A stretch of DNA of 33,306 nt from an uncultured Prevotellaceae bacterium (GTDB lineage Bacteria > Bacteroidota > Bacteroidia > Bacteroidales > Bacteroidaceae): contig CACWMK010000034.1 of the NCBI GenBank assembly GCA_902761905.1, positions 1 to 33,306 on the forward strand. The letters are read 5' to 3'. The notes below the pieces were generated by a model. That model did no database searches. It saw only the letters and a program-made list of their open reading frames with translations, and had not been told where the DNA came from. The position numbers were made by a program, and so were the translations under genes. This document shows, piece after piece, positions 19,410-27,750 of this stretch. Positions within the stretch are counted from its first letter, which is position 1; the number at the start of each line of letters is the position of its first letter.

Positions 19410-19443
19410 GAATCACGGGGATGCATGTGCACCCCCGTGATTG
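19410..19443 (-). terminator. Hairpin after ilvC, related to the ligA palindrome
   Basis: AATCACGGGG (19411-19420) pairs with CCCCGTGATT (19433-19442), and inside it TGCA/TGCA adds four more pairs after one mismatch. On the minus strand it is followed by CATTTTAAAAT, a weak T-tract, so it may attenuate transcription from ilvC into the MaoC gene. The outer arm is shared with the palindrome in ligA (5544-5611), so it could equally be a small member of a repeat family. Confidence 0.6.
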
Positions 19444-19448
19444 TAGTA

Positions 19449-20498
19449 TTATACGTCTTGGTTCTCCGGACGCAGCTTACGAACGGTCTCACCAGCACGC
19501 CACATTTCCTGATTGCGCATAGCCTCAAGCTCCTTCTCGAGTCCTGCACGGTAGTCAGGCTTAGAGTTAGCGTCGATGGTAATCTGAGCCTCGTTACCAG
19601 TCTGTACCGAGTAGTAGAGCCACTCCATTACAGGCTTGATAGCATCGTGGAAACGTGGAGCCCAGTCCAGAGCACCGCGCTGAGCGGTGGTAGAACAGTT
19701 AGCATACATCCAGTCCATACCTTTTGCACCAAACAACGGACCAAGGCTCTGTGTCAGCTCCTCTACAGTCTCGTTGAAAGCCTCTGAGGGAGAGTGTCCG
19801 TGCTCGCGCAGCACCTCGTACTGTGCCAGCAACAGTCCCTGAATGGCACCCATCAGCGATCCGCGCTCACCAGTAAGGTCTGATGTAGCCTCACGCTCGA
19901 ATGTAGTTTCAAACATATATCCAGCACCGATACCGATACCGAAGGCCAGTGTCTTCTCCTTAGCTGTACCAGTTGCATCCTGGTATACTGCATACGAACA
20001 GTTCAGACCGCGACCCTCGCAGAACATGGTGCGAAGACTTGTACCGCTACCCTTAGGAGCAACCATAATCACGTCGACATCCTTTGGCGGAACTACGCCT
20101 GTGCGATCGCTCCAGTTGATGGCGAAACCATGACTGTAATAAAGTGTCTTACCGGGTTTGAGATACTGCTTGATGGTGGGCCACTGCTGAATCTGACCAG
20201 CATCACTAAGAAGCATGCAGAGGATAGTACCCTTCTCAGCGGCTTCCTCGATAGAGAACAATGTCTCGCCAGGAACCCAACCGTCGGCTACTGCCTTGTC
20301 GTAGGTCTTGCCTAGGCGCTGACCAACAATCACGTTGAAACCGTTATCGCGCAGGTTGCAGGCCTGACCTGGGCCCTGAACGCCATAACCGATTACAGCG
20401 ATGGTTTCATTCTTCAATACTTCACGTGCTTTCTCAAGTGAGAACTCTTTGCTGGTGACTACAGTCTCTGTTACGCCACCGAAATTCATTTGTGCCAT
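19449..20498 (-). CDS. ilvC: Ketol-acid reductoisomerase IlvC
   Basis: A 349-residue NADPH-dependent enzyme that converts acetolactate or acetohydroxybutyrate to the dihydroxy acid in valine, leucine and isoleucine synthesis. The Rossmann motif GYGVQGPGQA lies around residues 37-46, MVAPKGSGTSLR around 145-156, and the metal-binding DLTGERG and ETVEELTQ segments in the C-terminal helical domain. Length is near the short class I form. A strong promoter and a leader of about 120 bases precede it. No other ilv genes are in the window. Confidence 0.96.
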   Translation of the reverse strand: MAQMNFGGVTETVVTSKEFSLEKAREVLKNETIAVIGYGVQGPGQACNLRDNGFNVIVGQRLGKTYDKAVADGWVPGETLFSIEEAAEKGTILCMLLSDAGQIQQWPTIKQYLKPGKTLYYSHGFAINWSDRTGVVPPKDVDVIMVAPKGSGTSLRTMFCEGRGLNCSYAVYQDATGTAKEKTLAFGIGIGAGYMFETTFEREATSDLTGERGSLMGAIQGLLLAQYEVLREHGHSPSEAFNETVEELTQSLGPLFGAKGMDWMYANCSTTAQRGALDWAPRFHDAIKPVMEWLYYSVQTGNEAQITIDANSKPDYRAGLEKELEAMRNQEMWRAGETVRKLRPENQDV

Positions 20499-20629
20499 AA
20501 TAGCTTAAAGTTTAATGTTGTACATAACCCTGCGTCCTGTGCCAGCCCTACCCGAGAGCCGTCGTCTTACTAGTCCGCTCCTACCCTACACGAGGATACG
20601 ACTTGGGCGTTAACTATTTAAATCGGGTG
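20499..20629 (-). promoter_or_regulatory. ilvC 5' leader with possible structure
   Basis: From the promoter at 20630 to the ilvC ATG is a leader of about 120 bases. Its core is GC-rich although its flanks are AT-rich. On the minus strand nested pairings are possible: GCCC with GGGC, GTCGT with ACGAC and TCCT with AGGA. A seven-codon ORF (MYNIKL and stop) ends 6 bp before the ilvC ATG. It may be an attenuator or translational control element; I cannot match it to a named riboswitch. Confidence 0.5.
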
Positions 20630-20661
20630 CAAAATTAATCATTTCTGCCCACACTGCCAAA
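20630..20661 (-). promoter_or_regulatory. ilvC promoter
   Basis: On the minus strand TTTGG (20657-20661) and TAATTTTG (20630-20637) with 19 bp between, matching the phylum consensus. Confidence 0.75.
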
Positions 20662-20678
20662 AAAAACTCTGCGTTTTT

Positions 20679-21131
20679 TTATTTTTTATTTATCACCTTG
20701 ACAATCTTTTCCAGCCACAACTTGTCTACATCGTCGAAAGTGGCAAGATCCTTACTGTCGATATCCAGCACTGCCGTTATCTCTCCATCGGCCGAAAATA
20801 CTGGCACTACAATCTCCGAGCGCGACTCGCTGCTACATGCGATATGGCCTGGAAACAGCTCTACATCGGGCACTACGATTGTCTCAGCCTGCTTCCAAGC
20901 AGTTCCACACACTCCGCGTCCGTAGCCTATGTGCATACATGCCACAGGTCCTTGGAATGGTCCCAGTACCAGTTCGCCGTTCATCACGCGATAGAATCCT
21001 GTCCACCAGAATCCCATCTCCAGATGTATTGCGGCAGCCGCATTGGCCATCACAGCCACCTCGTCGGTCTCGCCCTCAGTCAGCGCACTTATCTGCTCCA
21101 GCAGTAACTTATATTTCTCTTCCTTATTCAT
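20679..21131 (-). CDS. msrC: Free methionine-(R)-sulfoxide reductase (GAF domain)
   Basis: A 150-residue single-GAF enzyme that reduces free methionine-R-sulfoxide, an oxidative damage product. The three cysteines are Cys65, Cys75 and Cys99 (VACMHIGYGRGVCG, then HIACSS), with spacings of 10 and 24 that match fRMsr (Cys84/94/118 in E. coli). SEIVVPV follows as expected. The usual Asp after the third cysteine is Ser here, a small departure. It is the last gene of the M48-C1-SDR-msrC run, 12 bp after the SDR gene. Confidence 0.93.
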   Translation of the reverse strand: MNKEEKYKLLLEQISALTEGETDEVAVMANAAAAIHLEMGFWWTGFYRVMNGELVLGPFQGPVACMHIGYGRGVCGTAWKQAETIVVPDVELFPGHIACSSESRSEIVVPVFSADGEITAVLDIDSKDLATFDDVDKLWLEKIVKVINKK

Positions 21132-21143
21132 ACCTTTTATATA

Positions 21144-21851
21144 TTATAGTTTGATTCTACGCCAAATCCAGCGGGGTATTCTTCGCCAGATAGCGGTCAG
21201 GATTCTGTATTTCCAATCTATCACCCTGATATGCTTTCGATGCTCGATGGCCCATACTATCTCGCGAGCCACAGCATCGGGCTTAAGCATCATCGGATAG
21301 TGGAACGTGCCACTAAGCAATGCAGTATCCACAAATCCCGGACGGATATCAGTAAACCTGATGTCGAGTCCACGGGCATTTGCCTGTTGCTCCAGCGCCT
21401 GCAGATAAACATTCTGCATGGCCTTAGTGGCCGAATATGCTGGTGCAGGCCCTAAGCCTTTGGTGCCTGCTATCGATGTGATGGCGGCTATATGTCCTCT
21501 GCCTTGCTTGGCAAAATAGCGATACGCACATCCCACCAAACGCGTAAAACCTACGCCATTGGTCTGCATAGTGGCCAACTCGATGTCTTCAGTCAGTTCA
21601 CGGTTCTGTTTGCCGATACCAGAGGCATAGAAAAACAGATCCATACCACCTATACGCTCTATCAATGCCATCAGCCTATCAGCAGCATCGGTGCTGGTAA
21701 CGTCGATTTGCTCGACATCAGCAGCACCAATGCTATTTAACAGGTCTATTCGGCGAGCCGCTACGCCTACCGTCCAACCTTTCTGGATTAATAGGCGAGC
21801 CACTTCGAGTCCTATGCCCGAAGAGGCTCCTATTACTATCGCTTTACTCAT
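21144..21851 (-). CDS. Short-chain dehydrogenase/reductase
   Basis: A 235-residue NAD(P)-dependent SDR oxidoreductase. The cofactor motif GASSGIG (8-14) and catalytic Ser126, Tyr139 and Lys143 (YSATK) are all present. AARR after the second strand is compatible with NADPH use. The substrate cannot be told from sequence. Its ATG lies inside the end of the C1 peptidase gene (8-bp overlap), so translation is probably coupled. Confidence 0.92.
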   Translation of the reverse strand: MSKAIVIGASSGIGLEVARLLIQKGWTVGVAARRIDLLNSIGAADVEQIDVTSTDAADRLMALIERIGGMDLFFYASGIGKQNRELTEDIELATMQTNGVGFTRLVGCAYRYFAKQGRGHIAAITSIAGTKGLGPAPAYSATKAMQNVYLQALEQQANARGLDIRFTDIRPGFVDTALLSGTFHYPMMLKPDAVAREIVWAIEHRKHIRVIDWKYRILTAIWRRIPRWIWRRIKL

Positions 21852-23247
21852 CAGGCAGGAACAATGGGTCCTCAGGCATCACCATTACAGGCTTTGTCTC
21901 ATAAGCCTTCAGCAGTTTATCCGATACGTACTTTTTGTTTACAACCAGACGGAACATGTACTCGCGGAACCACTCGGCTGTCATAATGATACAACCCTGC
22001 TGTCCGCTGGTAGCACCCCATGAGTTTTCAACCTTCCACTTCACGGGATTGCCCTTTGCATCAAGGTCTACAGCGGCAAGAGTCATAGCGTGAGTTGAAC
22101 CACTATCGAATGTGCTGATGCGCTGAGCTTTGTCCATCTTGAAGGTTGTTCCGAATACTGAACCGTAGTCGAAATTATCCAACGAAGCGTAGCCGCGTTT
22201 GCGATCCAGAAGTTTGCCTACATCATACGAGCTATACATCTTTCGACCATCCTTAAGTGATGCGATAGCCAACTTCTCGATCTCGTCCATTGGCAGGTTG
22301 AGATAGCGCCAGTTGGTACCATCGTAGGTGTGACGATCATACTCTACCTCGTAGGTCTTGTAGTACTCACGGCGTGGGTCGTTCATCACCATGATGAATG
22401 TGCCCTTAATGTCGTCGCCAACTACCTCTTTATAGAAACTCAGCGGAGTGTACTCCTTTGCCTCACCCAGCTGGCGACCGTTCTTGTCGCGGAAGGCATA
22501 GGTAAACTTCTCTACTGGTGCACCCAGTGTAAGCTTCAGCATACGATAAATCTGAGTGAGCATCTCGGTCTTTGCCTTCTGGATATCGCCAGCACTCTTC
22601 TTCTTGGCAACCATATCGCGAAGCTGGAGTCCGAACTCGCGAAGCTTTGACGAAATCAGACTACGAGCCTTTGAAGTATTCTCGCTTGTGTAAGTCTCGG
22701 GCATCACCTCTGATGGAACCAAGCCATATTTTGGAGCCAGATCGGCCACACCGCAGAATGTTCCGCCATCACCTATCGGCGACTGGAAGAAGAACTGTAC
22801 ACGCTGATCGTCAAGTGGTTTCTTGGCTGTATCGATAACGCCCTGAAGCATCAGGTTGGCCTTTTCCAACTGATCCCAGAAGAACAGGTAAGCCTGCGAG
22901 AACTCGATGCTTACCGAGTCGGCATGCGACATATAGTTTGAGCGCAACACGTTTAGTCCGCTGAACATCCAGCAACGTCCAGATGATTTCTGGTCGGTAA
23001 TCGACTGCTTACGTGTTTCGATCGAGAAATGTGTGTCGATGGGCAAGGCTGCTGTCTTATAGTTCTTGGCCAGCGCGTCGATGCTCATGCCGTAGATGGC
23101 ATTGGCGATAACACGCTCTTTTCCACACTGTTTCTGCTCCTTCTGGATTTCCTGAAGCATCTGGGGCGAAATCCCCCCTCCCTGAGTCTGAGCCTGAGCC
23201 GCAATAGCACAGGCGGCAAATGCAATACAAATTGTTTTCTTATACAT
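21844..23247 (-). CDS. Secreted C1-family peptidase (bleomycin hydrolase/aminopeptidase C type)
   Basis: A 467-residue papain-fold peptidase with a signal peptide (residues 1-20, ending AAQAQ). The triad is Cys92 in SSGRCWMFS with Gln86 before it, His386 in STHAM and Asn408 in ENSWG. The arrangement follows bleomycin hydrolase, but the signal peptide places it in the periplasm or outside. It starts 5 bp after the M48 protease gene and overlaps the SDR gene by 8 bp. It is not a close copy of the C1 enzyme at 12610-13815. Confidence 0.92.
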   Translation of the reverse strand: MYKKTICIAFAACAIAAQAQTQGGGISPQMLQEIQKEQKQCGKERVIANAIYGMSIDALAKNYKTAALPIDTHFSIETRKQSITDQKSSGRCWMFSGLNVLRSNYMSHADSVSIEFSQAYLFFWDQLEKANLMLQGVIDTAKKPLDDQRVQFFFQSPIGDGGTFCGVADLAPKYGLVPSEVMPETYTSENTSKARSLISSKLREFGLQLRDMVAKKKSAGDIQKAKTEMLTQIYRMLKLTLGAPVEKFTYAFRDKNGRQLGEAKEYTPLSFYKEVVGDDIKGTFIMVMNDPRREYYKTYEVEYDRHTYDGTNWRYLNLPMDEIEKLAIASLKDGRKMYSSYDVGKLLDRKRGYASLDNFDYGSVFGTTFKMDKAQRISTFDSGSTHAMTLAAVDLDAKGNPVKWKVENSWGATSGQQGCIIMTAEWFREYMFRLVVNKKYVSDKLLKAYETKPVMVMPEDPLFLPDE

Positions 23248-23252
23248 GCTTA

Positions 23253-24137
23253 TTACTTCTTTTTTGTTGTTGTCTTTTTAGTTGTAGTCTTCTTCTTGGT
23301 TGTTGTTGTCTTCTTTGTTGTGGTAGTCTTTGGCTTGTAATACTTCTGAGCCTCGGGCAACCATCCCTGAATGTTCTTGATACGAGTAGCATCTGATGGG
23401 TGATCACTCAGGAACTCAGCTGTATTGTTAGTACTAGCTGCCGACATACGCTGCCAGAATGTAACAGCTGCACTAGGATCATATCCTGCCATAGCGGCAA
23501 AGATCAGTCCCATGTGATCGGCTTCGTTCTCGTGGTCGCGCGAATACTTAAGATTTAAGAAACTCAAACCTTGGTTTGCCATTGCCTGACCAAAAGAAAC
23601 GGTATTGCTACCAACACCTAGGATTGTGGCCAATGCGCCAAGACCCTGTACTCCATACTGCTGCTTAATCTGCTTACTCATCTGCTCGGCTGAGTGACGG
23701 GCTACAGCATGCGCAATCTCATGTCCCAGTACGATTGCCAGCGAAGCCTCGTCCTGAGTGATAGGCAGGATTCCCTCGTAAACCACAATCAGTCCACCAG
23801 GCATACACCATGCGTTAGCCTGATTATCAGCTACCAGATTAAATGTCCAGTTGTAGTTCTGCACATCATTCTGCAATCCGTTGGCATTCAGATAACTAAC
23901 CACAGCGTTAGCCAGATTTTGTCCTACACGCTTAACCATAGCGGTCTTAGTGGCATCGGTCGAGACTTTTGCAGTCTTCATAAACTCCTGATACTGCTGT
24001 GTTGACAGACTTAGGATTTCGCCGTCGCTAACCATCAGATTCTGCTTACGACCCGTGATGGGCACTGTGTTTGTGGTACCGCAGCTAACCAGCACGGCGG
24101 CAACCATCGACATGAGTAAAAACTTAATTTTCTTCAT
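23253..24137 (-). CDS. M48-family metallopeptidase lipoprotein with Lys/Thr-rich tail
   Basis: A 294-residue lipoprotein: the signal peptide ends in a lipobox with Cys19 (LVSCG). The zinc site is HEIAH (His139, Glu140, His143), with Glu205 in ENEADHMG as third ligand, as in BepA/LoiP-type periplasmic proteases that guard outer-membrane assembly. Unusually, residues 271-294 are only Thr and Lys in alternating blocks, encoded by a slippage-prone run (about 23256-23327). The tail would be strongly basic and may bind the envelope or nucleic acid, but that is a guess. The promoter is weak (TTACTTTG at 24181-24188). Confidence 0.9.
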   Translation of the reverse strand: MKKIKFLLMSMVAAVLVSCGTTNTVPITGRKQNLMVSDGEILSLSTQQYQEFMKTAKVSTDATKTAMVKRVGQNLANAVVSYLNANGLQNDVQNYNWTFNLVADNQANAWCMPGGLIVVYEGILPITQDEASLAIVLGHEIAHAVARHSAEQMSKQIKQQYGVQGLGALATILGVGSNTVSFGQAMANQGLSFLNLKYSRDHENEADHMGLIFAAMAGYDPSAAVTFWQRMSAASTNNTAEFLSDHPSDATRIKNIQGWLPEAQKYYKPKTTTTKKTTTTKKKTTTKKTTTKKK

Positions 24138-24229
24138 ACGTCTTTTTGTTATTATTTAGTTTAATATCATTTTCCGAGTGCAAAGTAACAAAAAATATTC
24201 GACACTTGCAAATTTTAGGCATAAAAATA

Positions 24230-24251
24230 AGGCATTCCCGCTGGAATGCCT
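24230..24251 (-). terminator. Intrinsic terminator of the 120-residue exported protein gene
   Basis: AGGCATTCC (24230-24238) and GGAATGCCT (24243-24251) form a perfect 9-bp stem with a 4-base loop. On the minus strand it is followed by TATTTTTATG, about 40 bp after the stop. Confidence 0.8.
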
Positions 24252-24290
24252 CAAAATAGAATGACCAATAATAACTAAAAAACTATGAAT

Positions 24291-24653
24291 TTACTTGTTC
24301 AGACCACGGTTGTTAAGTGTGGTGTTCAGCAGAATCAGATATGTACGCATCTGATCGTTGTTCAGAACGGCACGCATACGCTTAACGTCGGTATCGATAG
24401 CGCGCTTAACCATAGCATCGCGGTCGTTGTTACCATACTTAGCAGCGTAGGTGATTTCTGTGTTAAACACGTGGTGGATGTTCTCAACGGCCTCGCGCTG
24501 GTCGATACCCAGGTTCAGTGTCTTAGAGAGCTGATCCATGTTGATGTCCATCTTGTAAGCCTCAACGTTGTTTACAGCGTTAGTGTTCTCACCCTCAGCA
24601 AATGCAGTTGTCATACTCAGCATTGCAACCAGTGTCATAATCATCTTTTTCAT
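24291..24653 (-). CDS. Small exported hypothetical protein
   Basis: A 120-residue protein with a signal peptide (MKKMIMTLVAMLSMTTAFAE, cleavage near residue 19). The remaining 100 residues are polar and mostly helical, with NVEAYKMDINMDQLSKTLNL and a final NDQMRTYLILLNTTLNNRG segment. I do not recognise the family; it resembles short secreted proteins of Prevotella. It stands alone, with its own promoter 85 bp upstream and a clear terminator, which suggests an independently regulated and perhaps abundant product. Confidence 0.75.
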   Translation of the reverse strand: MKKMIMTLVAMLSMTTAFAEGENTNAVNNVEAYKMDINMDQLSKTLNLGIDQREAVENIHHVFNTEITYAAKYGNNDRDAMVKRAIDTDVKRMRAVLNNDQMRTYLILLNTTLNNRGLNK

Positions 24654-24744
24654 CTTTTTACCCTTTCTTTTTTTTACTCAGCCGGCCTTTCGCAGTCAGC
24701 CTACTTTTTTACTTTTGTTATCCGTTTTATGTCTTTTGACGCTG

Positions 24745-24776
24745 CAAAGGTACGGCGATTTTTCGAACTGAACAAA
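24745..24776 (-). promoter_or_regulatory. Promoter of the small exported protein gene
   Basis: On the minus strand TTTG (24773-24776) and TACCTTTG (24745-24752) with 20 bp between, leaving a leader of about 85 bases. Confidence 0.65.
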
Positions 24777-24895
24777 CAATTTTGTGTAATTGTGTGCGAA
24801 CACAGTTGTTTTGTTGATACATATCAAATATCTGCCCAAATAAGCATTTTTTTATATTTTCCAATTAAACTTGCGGGTATTTGCCGGAAAATGCG

Positions 24896-24903
24896 TAACT
24901 TTG
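24896..24903 (+). promoter_or_regulatory. slyD -7 promoter box
   Basis: TAACTTTG, 35 bp before the slyD ATG. A TTG at 24871-24873 is a possible but rather distant -33 element (22 bp). Confidence 0.5.
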
Positions 24904-24938
24904 CACGCTGAAACTAAATATATATATAAATAGGTATA

Positions 24939-25556
24939 ATGGAAGAAACAAAAAACAGATTTATGTCGGTTGTATACCAGTTATACAGCCTTAAGGATGG
25001 TAAGAGCGAGCTTGAAGAGCAGACTGGCGATGATCGTCCATTCGAGTTTATCACAGGATTCAGCGTAGCTCTCGATGCATTCGAGGAGAAAGTAAAGGAT
25101 CTGGAGAAGGGTAGCGACTTTGATTTCGAACTCGCTCCTGCTCAGGCTTTCGGCGAGTATGTAGCCGAGGGTGTACATAAGGTTGGCCGCGAGGTATTCA
25201 CTGTAAATGGCCACTTCGACCACGATAATATTTTCGAGGGTGCAGTTATCACTCTGATGGACAATGAGGATCACCAGTTCATGGCCAAGGTCGTTAAGAT
25301 CGAGGAAGACGGAGTAACCGTCGACACCAATCACCCTCTGGCCGGCAAGACTCTCAACTTCAAGGGTAAGGTCATCGAGAACCGCGAGGCCACCGAGGAG
25401 GAGATTCAGCACCTTATAAAGCACATGACTGGCGGATGCGGCGGTTGCGGCGGATGCGGTGGCGACCACGAGGGTTGCAATCACGAGGGTTGCGATCACG
25501 ACCATCATCATCACCACGACGATGGCTGCGGCTGCGGTTGCGGACATTGTCACTAA
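24939..25556 (+). CDS. slyD: FKBP-type peptidyl-prolyl isomerase SlyD
   Basis: A 205-residue cytosolic prolyl isomerase and chaperone. The FKBP domain (residues ~1-70 and ~120-150) is interrupted by an insert-in-flap domain, and [22 protein letters not shown] and [15 protein letters not shown] are its landmarks. The tail (about 166-205) is rich in Gly, Cys and His (for example [25 protein letters not shown]), as in SlyD proteins that bind nickel, zinc or copper and help load metalloenzymes. The tail accounts for a shadow ORF on the other strand. Its stop is 14 bp before aroC. Confidence 0.94.
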   Translation: MEETKNRFMSVVYQLYSLKDGKSELEEQTGDDRPFEFITGFSVALDAFEEKVKDLEKGSDFDFELAPAQAFGEYVAEGVHKVGREVFTVNGHFDHDNIFEGAVITLMDNEDHQFMAKVVKIEEDGVTVDTNHPLAGKTLNFKGKVIENREATEEEIQHLIKHMTGGCGGCGGCGGDHEGCNHEGCDHDHHHHHDDGCGCGCGHCH

Positions 25557-25570
25557 ATCTCCCTACCCTT

Positions 25571-26647
25571 ATGCGCAATACTTTTGGACACATATTCACT
25601 CTCACCACATTCGGCGAGAGTCACGGCGAGGCTGTTGGCGGAGTAGTCGACGGAATGCCAGCCGGCATCGATATCGACATGGAGTTTATCCAGAGCGAGC
25701 TTAATCGCCGTCGCCCTGGTCAGAGTGCTATCACCACATCGCGCCAGGAGGCCGACAAGGTAGAGCTGCTTAGTGGCGTGTTCGAGGGCAAGTCAACAGG
25801 CTGCCCCATCGGATTCATCGTGCGCAACACCAATCAGCACTCGCAGGATTACGAGAATATGCGATGCCTGTTCCGTCCGTCGCATGCCGACTATACTTAC
25901 TATCAGAAGTATGGCATTCGCGATCATCGCGGAGGTGGACGCTCTTCGGCACGCATCACCATCAGCCGATGCGTGGGTGGTGCGCTGGCCAAGCTGGTTT
26001 TGCGCCAGAAGGGCATCACCGTTCAAGCTTACACCTCGCAGGTGGGCGATATTGCGCTGGATAGGGATTACACTAAGTATAATTTAGATCTTACTGAGAC
26101 CAACGCGGTGCGTTGTCCCGATGCCGAAAAGGCTGCTCAGATGGAGCAACTCATCTCGCAGGTTAAGGCCGAGGGCGACACCATCGGCGGCATCATCACT
26201 TGTGTCATCAAGGGATGTCCCGCAGGTTTGGGCGAACCAGAGTTCGGCAAACTGCATGCTGCTCTGGGTTCTGCAATGCTTAGCATCAATGCCGTAAAGG
26301 GCTTTGAGTATGGCGACGGATTTGATAGCGCCACTATGCGCGGCAAGACTCAGAACGACGTTTTCTGCAACGAGGATGGCCGCATCACCACCGTCACCAA
26401 TCATAGCGGCGGCATACAGGGTGGCATCAGCAATGGTCAGGATATATATTTCCGGGTTGCATTCAAACCTGTGGCTACAGTTCTTACTGAACAGCAGACT
26501 GTCGACCTCGAGGGGAATGCTACCACTTTTACCGCTCGCGGGCGTCACGATCCGTGCGTTTTGCCACGTGCAGTTCCTGTTGTCGAATCGATGGCCGCAA
26601 TGACCATTTTGGACAACATTTTGCTGCAAAATGCAGTAATTTTATAG
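25571..26647 (+). CDS. aroC: Chorismate synthase AroC
   Basis: A 358-residue FMN-dependent enzyme that makes chorismate from EPSP at the end of the shikimate pathway. It starts at MRNTFGHIF (25571); the open frame continues upstream inside slyD but that part encodes only Arg-rich shadow sequence. The signatures [29 protein letters not shown] and RGRHDPC are all visible. Length is normal for the family. It probably shares a transcript with slyD. Confidence 0.96.
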   Translation: MRNTFGHIFTLTTFGESHGEAVGGVVDGMPAGIDIDMEFIQSELNRRRPGQSAITTSRQEADKVELLSGVFEGKSTGCPIGFIVRNTNQHSQDYENMRCLFRPSHADYTYYQKYGIRDHRGGGRSSARITISRCVGGALAKLVLRQKGITVQAYTSQVGDIALDRDYTKYNLDLTETNAVRCPDAEKAAQMEQLISQVKAEGDTIGGIITCVIKGCPAGLGEPEFGKLHAALGSAMLSINAVKGFEYGDGFDSATMRGKTQNDVFCNEDGRITTVTNHSGGIQGGISNGQDIYFRVAFKPVATVLTEQQTVDLEGNATTFTARGRHDPCVLPRAVPVVESMAAMTILDNILLQNAVIL

Positions 26648-26684
26648 AAAAGTACCCCTTGATTGCAAAAAAGTGCAAAAAAAA

Positions 26685-26716
26685 TTTGGTAGTTTGAAAA
26701 ACTATTCTTACCTTTG
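26685..26716 (+). promoter_or_regulatory. Strong promoter of the candidate small RNA
   Basis: TTTGG (26685-26689) and TACCTTTG (26709-26716) with exactly 19 bp between. TTTGGTAG and TACCTTTGCA are shared with the tRNA-His promoter at 33206-33237. No protein gene lies downstream on this strand. Confidence 0.75.
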
Positions 26717-26720
26717 CATC

Positions 26721-26823
26721 GCAATCAGGGATTTGGGAAAACCCCGGAATTGCTTTAGTTAAGTCTAGTTTAGTTTTTGTGTTGGTTGAGGGCTGCCAGT
26801 TGGCAGCCCTCAAATTTTGTATT
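26721..26823 (+). ncRNA. Candidate small non-coding RNA between aroC and pyrD
   Basis: A near-ideal promoter (26685-26716) points into about 100 bases that end in a strong intrinsic terminator: a 12-bp perfect stem (26786-26797 with 26802-26813, AGTT loop) followed by ATTTTGTATTT. There is no ATG in between. The 5' part can form a hairpin, GCAAT (26721-26725) with ATTGC (26749-26753), enclosing GGG-AAAA-CCC. A U-rich single-stranded linker (TTTAGTTAAGTCTAGTTTAG) joins the two. The layout is that of a free-standing regulatory RNA. I do not recognise the family; an alternative is a leader that once served a lost gene. Confidence 0.65.
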
Positions 26824-26840
26824 TATACGGCACAAGAAAA

Positions 26841-26856
26841 GGGGTTAAATAACCCC
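26841..26856 (-). terminator. Terminator overlapping the pyrD stop codon
   Basis: On the minus strand GGGGTTA and TAACCCC pair with the stop codon in the apex, followed by TTTTCTTG. The 3' end of pyrD therefore doubles as half of the hairpin. Confidence 0.6.
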
Positions 26857-27750
26857 TATTATTTCGCTTACCGATTGGCAGCCATGAGCATCCAACCAGT
26901 CATTAATACCGTCGCGCACCTTAATACTTACAGCAGGATCAAGGAAGTTTGCCGTTCCTATCTCGATAGCCGTAGCACCAGCCATCAGGAATTCTATTGC
27001 GTCCTTAGCAGTAGAAATACCACCAAGACCGATTACTGGGATTTTAACAGCCTTAGCCACCTGCCAAACCATACGCATAGCCACAGGTTTTACGCATGGA
27101 CCACTCAGTCCGCCGGTATTGATGCTGAGCAGAGTCTTGCGCTTCTCTATGTCGATAGCCATACCCATCAGCGTATTTATCAGCGATACGCTATCAGCGC
27201 CCTCAGCCTCAACCGCACGGGCTATTTCGGCGATATCCGTCACGTTAGGGCTCAGTTTCACTATCAGTGTCTTGTGATATCTCTGGCGCACGGCCTTAAC
27301 CACACTAGCAGCTCCGGCACAAGTCACGCCGAACGCCATTCCCCCATCCTTTACGTTAGGACACGATATATTCAACTCGATAGCAGGGATATTCTCCAGA
27401 GCGTCAATGCGAGCCGCACACTCGGCATAGTCCTCTGGACTCGACCCGCTCACGTTTACTATCATATTGGTGTCGATATCCTTTATCTGTGGGTAGATGT
27501 GCTCGCAGAAGTAGTCTACGCCCTTGTTCTGCAGTCCTACACAGTTAAGCATACCGCTAGCCGTTTCGGCCATACGTGGATAGTCGTTTCCCTCGCGCGG
27601 ATTCAGTGTTGTACCCTTCACGATTATGCCGCCGATGCCGTCGATAGGCATAAGATCGGCAAACTCAAGTCCATAGCCGAAGGTACCCGATGCGGTCATC
27701 ACGGGGTTCTTCAGCTCTAGGTTAGATATCTTTACATTTAGTCTTGCCAT
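26845..27750 (-). CDS. pyrD: Dihydroorotate dehydrogenase B, catalytic subunit PyrD
   Basis: A 301-residue class 1B TIM-barrel flavoprotein oxidising dihydroorotate to orotate in pyrimidine synthesis. [13 protein letters not shown] (about residues 15-27), [13 protein letters not shown] with the likely catalytic Cys, [10 protein letters not shown] and GLGGI near residues 240-250 bind FMN and substrate. It overlaps pyrK by 13 bp, the usual partner that passes electrons to NAD+. Class 1B is expected in anaerobes because it uses NAD+ rather than oxygen or quinone. Confidence 0.95.
   Translation of the reverse strand: MARLNVKISNLELKNPVMTASGTFGYGLEFADLMPIDGIGGIIVKGTTLNPREGNDYPRMAETASGMLNCVGLQNKGVDYFCEHIYPQIKDIDTNMIVNVSGSSPEDYAECAARIDALENIPAIELNISCPNVKDGGMAFGVTCAGAASVVKAVRQRYHKTLIVKLSPNVTDIAEIARAVEAEGADSVSLINTLMGMAIDIEKRKTLLSINTGGLSGPCVKPVAMRMVWQVAKAVKIPVIGLGGISTAKDAIEFLMAGATAIEIGTANFLDPAVSIKVRDGINDWLDAHGCQSVSEIIGVI

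Noticed and set aside
24285-24911. 208-codon plus-strand open frame
   Set aside because: It is antisense to the small exported protein gene, crosses two promoters, and has no matching domain.
24981-25553. 190-codon minus-strand open frame opposite slyD
   Set aside because: It is the mirror of the His/Cys/Gly-rich slyD tail, which produces a valine-rich low-complexity shadow frame.
26779-27720. 313-codon open frame on the plus strand
   Set aside because: It is fully antisense to pyrD, whose motifs and operon context are unambiguous. Its composition (many His, Ser, Tyr, Arg) is typical of a shadow frame.
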